From contig ML133436.1 in the NCBI GenBank assembly GCA_003864495.1, positions 4,258,212 to 4,322,211 of the forward strand: a stretch of DNA of 64,000 nt, in the 5' to 3' direction. The first letter of the stretch is position 1, and every line of letters begins with the position of its first letter. Below are positions 60,145 through 64,000 of this stretch, piece after piece. The translations under genes were made by a program, and so were the position numbers. The notes under the pieces were generated by a model. That model was not told the origin of the DNA, searched no databases, and worked only from the letters and a program-made list of their open reading frames with translations. This stretch comes from Nemopilema nomurai (taxonomy: Eukaryota > Cnidaria > Scyphozoa > Rhizostomeae > Rhizostomatidae).

Positions 60145-62670
60145 TATTATCACTCAAAACGATTTAAATTCAAGGTAAAACCATATTCCTTAACCTTTCC
60201 ACCTTTCGCTCCATTTGGCATAGTGTCTGCGGAATGACTTCATCAAGTACTCCATGTAAACATGACTCGGTGAATCAACCTAAGCATGATGAATGGTGAT
60301 AGGATCAGTCGATCATCATTCATCAAAGCCAAAAGAACATGTCGAAAAAGATGAGTTTTGCTCCCAATAAGAAGAAAGACGGATATTGGCACCGAAGCTT
60401 AGAATATTTTCTGTGCGATTAATTGACATAATCCCGTCCAGGATTGAAGAGAAACGTCACCAGAATATTCGTTGAAATTGTGTTCGTGAAAAACAGATCA
60501 TTCGAGTATTTCACCGCAAATTGTTTCCACAACTTAGCATTTCTTCTTTTTGAGATCTTCAACTTAGCTTCTATATACTTTGTAAATAGCCATTTTATTC
60601 GGATTTTACTAAAATTGCACTCAAACTTTTTATTCCAAAATATTTCATTTGAATCAAGGTCTATGTGATTATTTATACTCAAATCGACTAGCTTGTATGT
60701 GTTATGAGAAGTGCAATTAAGTTTGCCATTTTAGATTTACTGCTAAGTGAAAAGATATTCCTTGCCAACAAGGGTTGTAAAAGGTTAGCGCGCTTACCAA
60801 GCAATGTTTATAAATAAGCTTGAAGCACAGGCCTTTCGAGAAAATGCTTATTTCGGAGATAACTAACAGACATTGCCGGTTACAAGTAAGTCGAGATATC
60901 TGATAGCTGTCTGATAATTGATCATTCTTGGACAATGAATGAGCACAAGTTCCTTTCTATCTTGAGAAACTACTATTCAAGGTAGATATCATTGTCATTG
61001 ATACTCTGCATTCTGTATTTTATACATTGAAGGATAAACAGCTTAACAAATCAATTGCATTTCCATCCCCGTCATAAAAAAGAATCTGACTTAAAGTTGG
61101 ACAAGAAATAGCCAGCTTTACTCGATAGATACAAATAAAAATCAATACTCCATCCATTCACTCTTCCCCATCCATCCACCCTTCGTTATTGAGACCAGGT
61201 AAATTGTTGGACAAACAAAACCAAGTCATTATAACAAAGCAGAAGAAATAAGCAAGGAACCGACCAGTTACTTGCCCATCAATCTCTCTATTTGTGAAGA
61301 AAAACTGATTAAAATTACAGGATTATACTAATATCTAGTTTATATTAATGCAGAAATTGGGTCTCCTGAATACAGTTGTATACAAAAGTTTAAAAACATG
61401 ATGATGTCATAATGACGACAGCCATGACTATTCAGCATTTCAACAGAGTTGGTGAAGTGATTTCAAAACACAGGACATCAAAAGTTTGTCTGTCTAATCT
61501 CGTCATTAATGTGCATAAATGAGCTCAACTTGCATACAACAAATTCTATGTGTGGAAAGTCACCTTGGCTGAAATAACACTGAACAGACAGACTGCTGGC
61601 CAAGAGTATTACAGAACTTAGCCATGCAATATAGAAACATTGATACCATTCAATGTGAACTATCAAAAGCTTTAGCTAATAATTGGCCAAGCTATAATCT
61701 TGGACAATGAAGCTATGAGCAAGTCAGCCGCCACATATGACACAAATTTGAGAAATAGAAATAAAGACATCTGCTTGATTGACAATTCTAGGTCAATAAT
61801 TCTACCCCACAAACAAAAGTGAAGGACCAGAGTTTTTCATCTATCAATCCTAAAACTATATCTATTATACAAAGAAACTAAGCAATCACAGTTTGAGGCA
61901 AAGTCTGAGGCAAGGAGTTATGACAAAATAAATGTCCAATCTGTTTAACATGCAAGAATAAATCTTGGGCAAGCCTTGAACAATACACTTTGCAGCAAAA
62001 AGTGAACCATACAACTGATCTACACTTTAAAATGGTTTGTCAAAGGTAGACTAACTGAAGATGCATGGCTTTAACATGACCATATAATCAGGGGTACCCT
62101 ATTGCTTTTTCAACATTTGGAATGAATATAAGCTTAACATGTTCTTATCTACCATAGCTTTTTGTAGACTGGTCAGTCTTATAGTCTGGTTTAAGATATG
62201 GTGACCTATATTACATCCATCTATACAGGTAAATCTGGGCTATTAAATAGGTGCAATGAAGAGAATTATAACTATTACCATAATTACTAATAAAGCTATA
62301 AGAACATATGTCTGTTTTTTGTCTGAAAAGAAGAACATGCAATAAATTAGGTATATAGTGAAGATAGGGGTCACATTTAGAGCAAGTATTGACTATAATT
62401 CTGAAACAAAACAATAATTATAAAATTAAAATGAATTTGAAAGAATTTCAAACCTAGGTGATCATGAACCTGCAAATACACCAGACATCCTCAAACATGT
62501 CCTACAGTTACTCTTTTTAAATGAAAGCATTTATTGCTTACACAGCTAAATGTGTTTCTGAATTGTCAACAGATAACATTCATAGGTGGTTATTGAAGAA
62601 GCATAAATTAGAACTAGAAAACACAAGACAAGTACGGTTTAGAAAAGAAAATCAATCTCTGTTGCCTTAC
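60145..62670. other. Intergenic: VAV upstream region and syntaxin 3' side
   Basis: The VAV promoter should lie just right of 60144. No further exon could be established. The transmembrane exon of the syntaxin gene should be here: the frame to the left of about 61661 on the minus strand has a hydrophobic run (CFYIAWLSSVILLASS) after a possible TAG acceptor in the right phase, but it lacks the expected basic-Trp-Cys junction and runs on too long. Frames at 60419-60682 (minus), 60444-60668 (plus) and 62211-62414 (minus) are AT-rich without homology. Confidence 0.4.
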
Positions 62671-63916
62671 CGTCAGCTAATCTGAGAACCTTTTCAACTC
62701 TCACAAGAACTGTTTGAAGCTTTGAATCCGTCATCTCGATTTCATTTCCTAGATCATCTAAAAGGCTATCAACATAAACAATGAAAATAAAAAGTACCAA
62801 AAAGGTATAAAAATATAACAAAATTTGAGTTTCTCAGTTAAAAACAATGGTAAACAAAGCTCTTGTGATCCTTCTTTTTTTAACAAAAGAACAATCCAAT
62901 TCACTCTCAAACCAGAAATTGTTTACAAAGTGTCAATAAGTTCACAACTACAAATTGCATAATGATTGCACAAGATGACAACAATATTGCAAAGAATTGA
63001 GCAATTCCACCTCCACATATCACATATGATCAGTTAAGGGTTAGAATGCCAATTATATGTGTGAAAAGAAGTTAAAAAAACAGCTAGACTTCCAACCAGT
63101 TGTAAAAATTGAACTTCCACATTAAATGCTAACAAAACACTCACACTGCTTGTTCATCAAGTTCATTGTCGATTCGAACACCAATGCTCTTTAAGACTCC
63201 CACACTATGGCTAACATCTGTTAGCTGGTCATCCTGCCTTTGCATAACCATCTATGGCAAATGGAGCTTGGTTAGTCATGAAAACAACAATTTTCAAAAA
63301 TGACTGCACAGAAGGATGTAAATAATATCTTTAAAAATGACTGCACAGTGCTGGGGTGGGCACTGGTGACATAAGTTGCAACAACTGTTTAAGACCCACA
63401 AGTGAAAGAAAGTTAATAATGGAAGCATCTGGATGGAACATCAACCTAACCCTAAATATCATTTTGTGCTTCTCTAAAACAAAAAAACTTATTTCTTTCA
63501 TGGACATATAACCAATATGTGGTAGAAAATGAGGAATGCTATTTTTATCAACATTTATTGTATTAGAAAAATGCAAAAATCCTTTGAGGAAGATAGCATT
63601 ATTTCATGACAATAATGTAATAAAATATTCAAACAGCTTTCAAGTGGGCAGCATGTTTCTTACAACACCACACAAAAATGGAGAGCAGTTGGAAAAGAAC
63701 AAATAATTATGTTATTCCTTCACAATTTGCCTAGACATGGTCTCAAATAGAAACCAAATGTGATCTAGCAGACTTGAAAAAAACACAATCGAAAAGATAA
63801 TTTACCTGCTGTTGATTCTGTGTCTCATCTATAAATTTTTGGTTTGACTTTTCCATTTCATTGTCAAGTCTTGAATACTTGTTTCCAGACTGATACTTGA
63901 CTGAACCAACAAGCGC
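62671..63916 (-). CDS. STX6: Syntaxin-6-like t-SNARE, internal exons
   Basis: Three exons with matching phases: 63806-63916, 63145-63251 and 62671-62765 (GT..AG borders). They encode KYSRLDNEMEKSNQKFIDE, then QRQDDQLTDVSHSVGVLK and NELDEQAVLLDDLGNEIE, then a helix ending RVEKVLRLAD. The arrangement and residues match syntaxin-6/10 just before and through the Qc-SNARE motif, with the zero-layer glutamine in DEQA and heptad hydrophobics. Family members act in trans-Golgi and endosomal fusion. The N-terminal Habc part lies beyond the right edge and the C-terminal anchor exon was not securely found. Syntaxin-10 is vertebrate-specific, so an STX6 orthologue is the natural reading. Confidence 0.85.
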
Positions 63917-64000
63917 CTAAAAGCAAAAAAATGGATTAAACCAACCGGAAACGTCACTTCCCTAGCTACATTCTGCATCTTTGGTAGATAAATCAGTATA

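Overview
The window is nuclear DNA of an intron-rich, AT-rich invertebrate animal. All protein-coding signal is in short exons (25 to 370 bp) with canonical GT..AG borders and matching phases, so almost no real gene is visible as one long ORF. The gene set is metazoan: a Vav-type Rho GEF with CH-DH-PH-C1-SH2-SH3 order, an outer-dynein-arm docking protein, dynactin p24 and a UGA-containing selenoprotein with its own SECIS hairpin. A cnidarian is my best guess from gene architecture and intron style, but no sequence here fixes the phylum.

Layout, left to right. (1) 0.57-1.9 kb, minus: 5' exons of SPOUT1, which runs off the left edge. (2) 3.3-15.1 kb: about 66 head-to-tail copies of a 177-bp satellite, each carrying an 18-bp perfect palindrome and a motif resembling the 5' two thirds of a CENP-B box. 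(3) 15.8-22.2 kb, minus: complete 13-exon ODAD3 (CCDC151). (4) 22.5-24.2 kb, plus: complete 5-exon SWI5, head-to-head with ODAD3. (5) 24.6-28.8 kb, minus: complete 5-exon SELENOF, including the UGA codon and a type II SECIS in the 3' UTR. (6) 28.8-31.3 kb, plus: complete 7-exon DCTN3, whose start codon is 65 bp from that of SELENOF. (7) 33.3-42.1 kb, minus: complete 16-exon FPGS with an upstream in-frame ATG giving a mitochondrial presequence; its introns hold two Tc1/mariner-like MITEs and a broken hAT transposase end. (8) 42.1-44.9 kb: gene-poor interval with weak unidentified plus-strand coding signal. (9) 44.9-60.1 kb, minus: a 30-exon VAV homologue with a minisatellite abutting its last splice acceptor and one unresolved 1-bp phase problem in the C1 domain. 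(10) 62.7-63.9 kb, minus: three internal exons of a syntaxin-6-like SNARE that continues off the right edge.

The genes do not form one pathway. They share linkage: from memory, human SPOUT1, SWI5, FPGS, VAV2 and DCTN3 are all on chromosome 9, while ODAD3, VAV1 and STX10 are on 19p and STX6 is on 1q. This is the 1q/9q/19p part of the vertebrate MHC paralogon, so the window looks like a preserved piece of an old animal linkage group interrupted by a young satellite array. Two tight divergent promoters (ODAD3/SWI5 and SELENOF/DCTN3) suggest shared regulation of neighbours.
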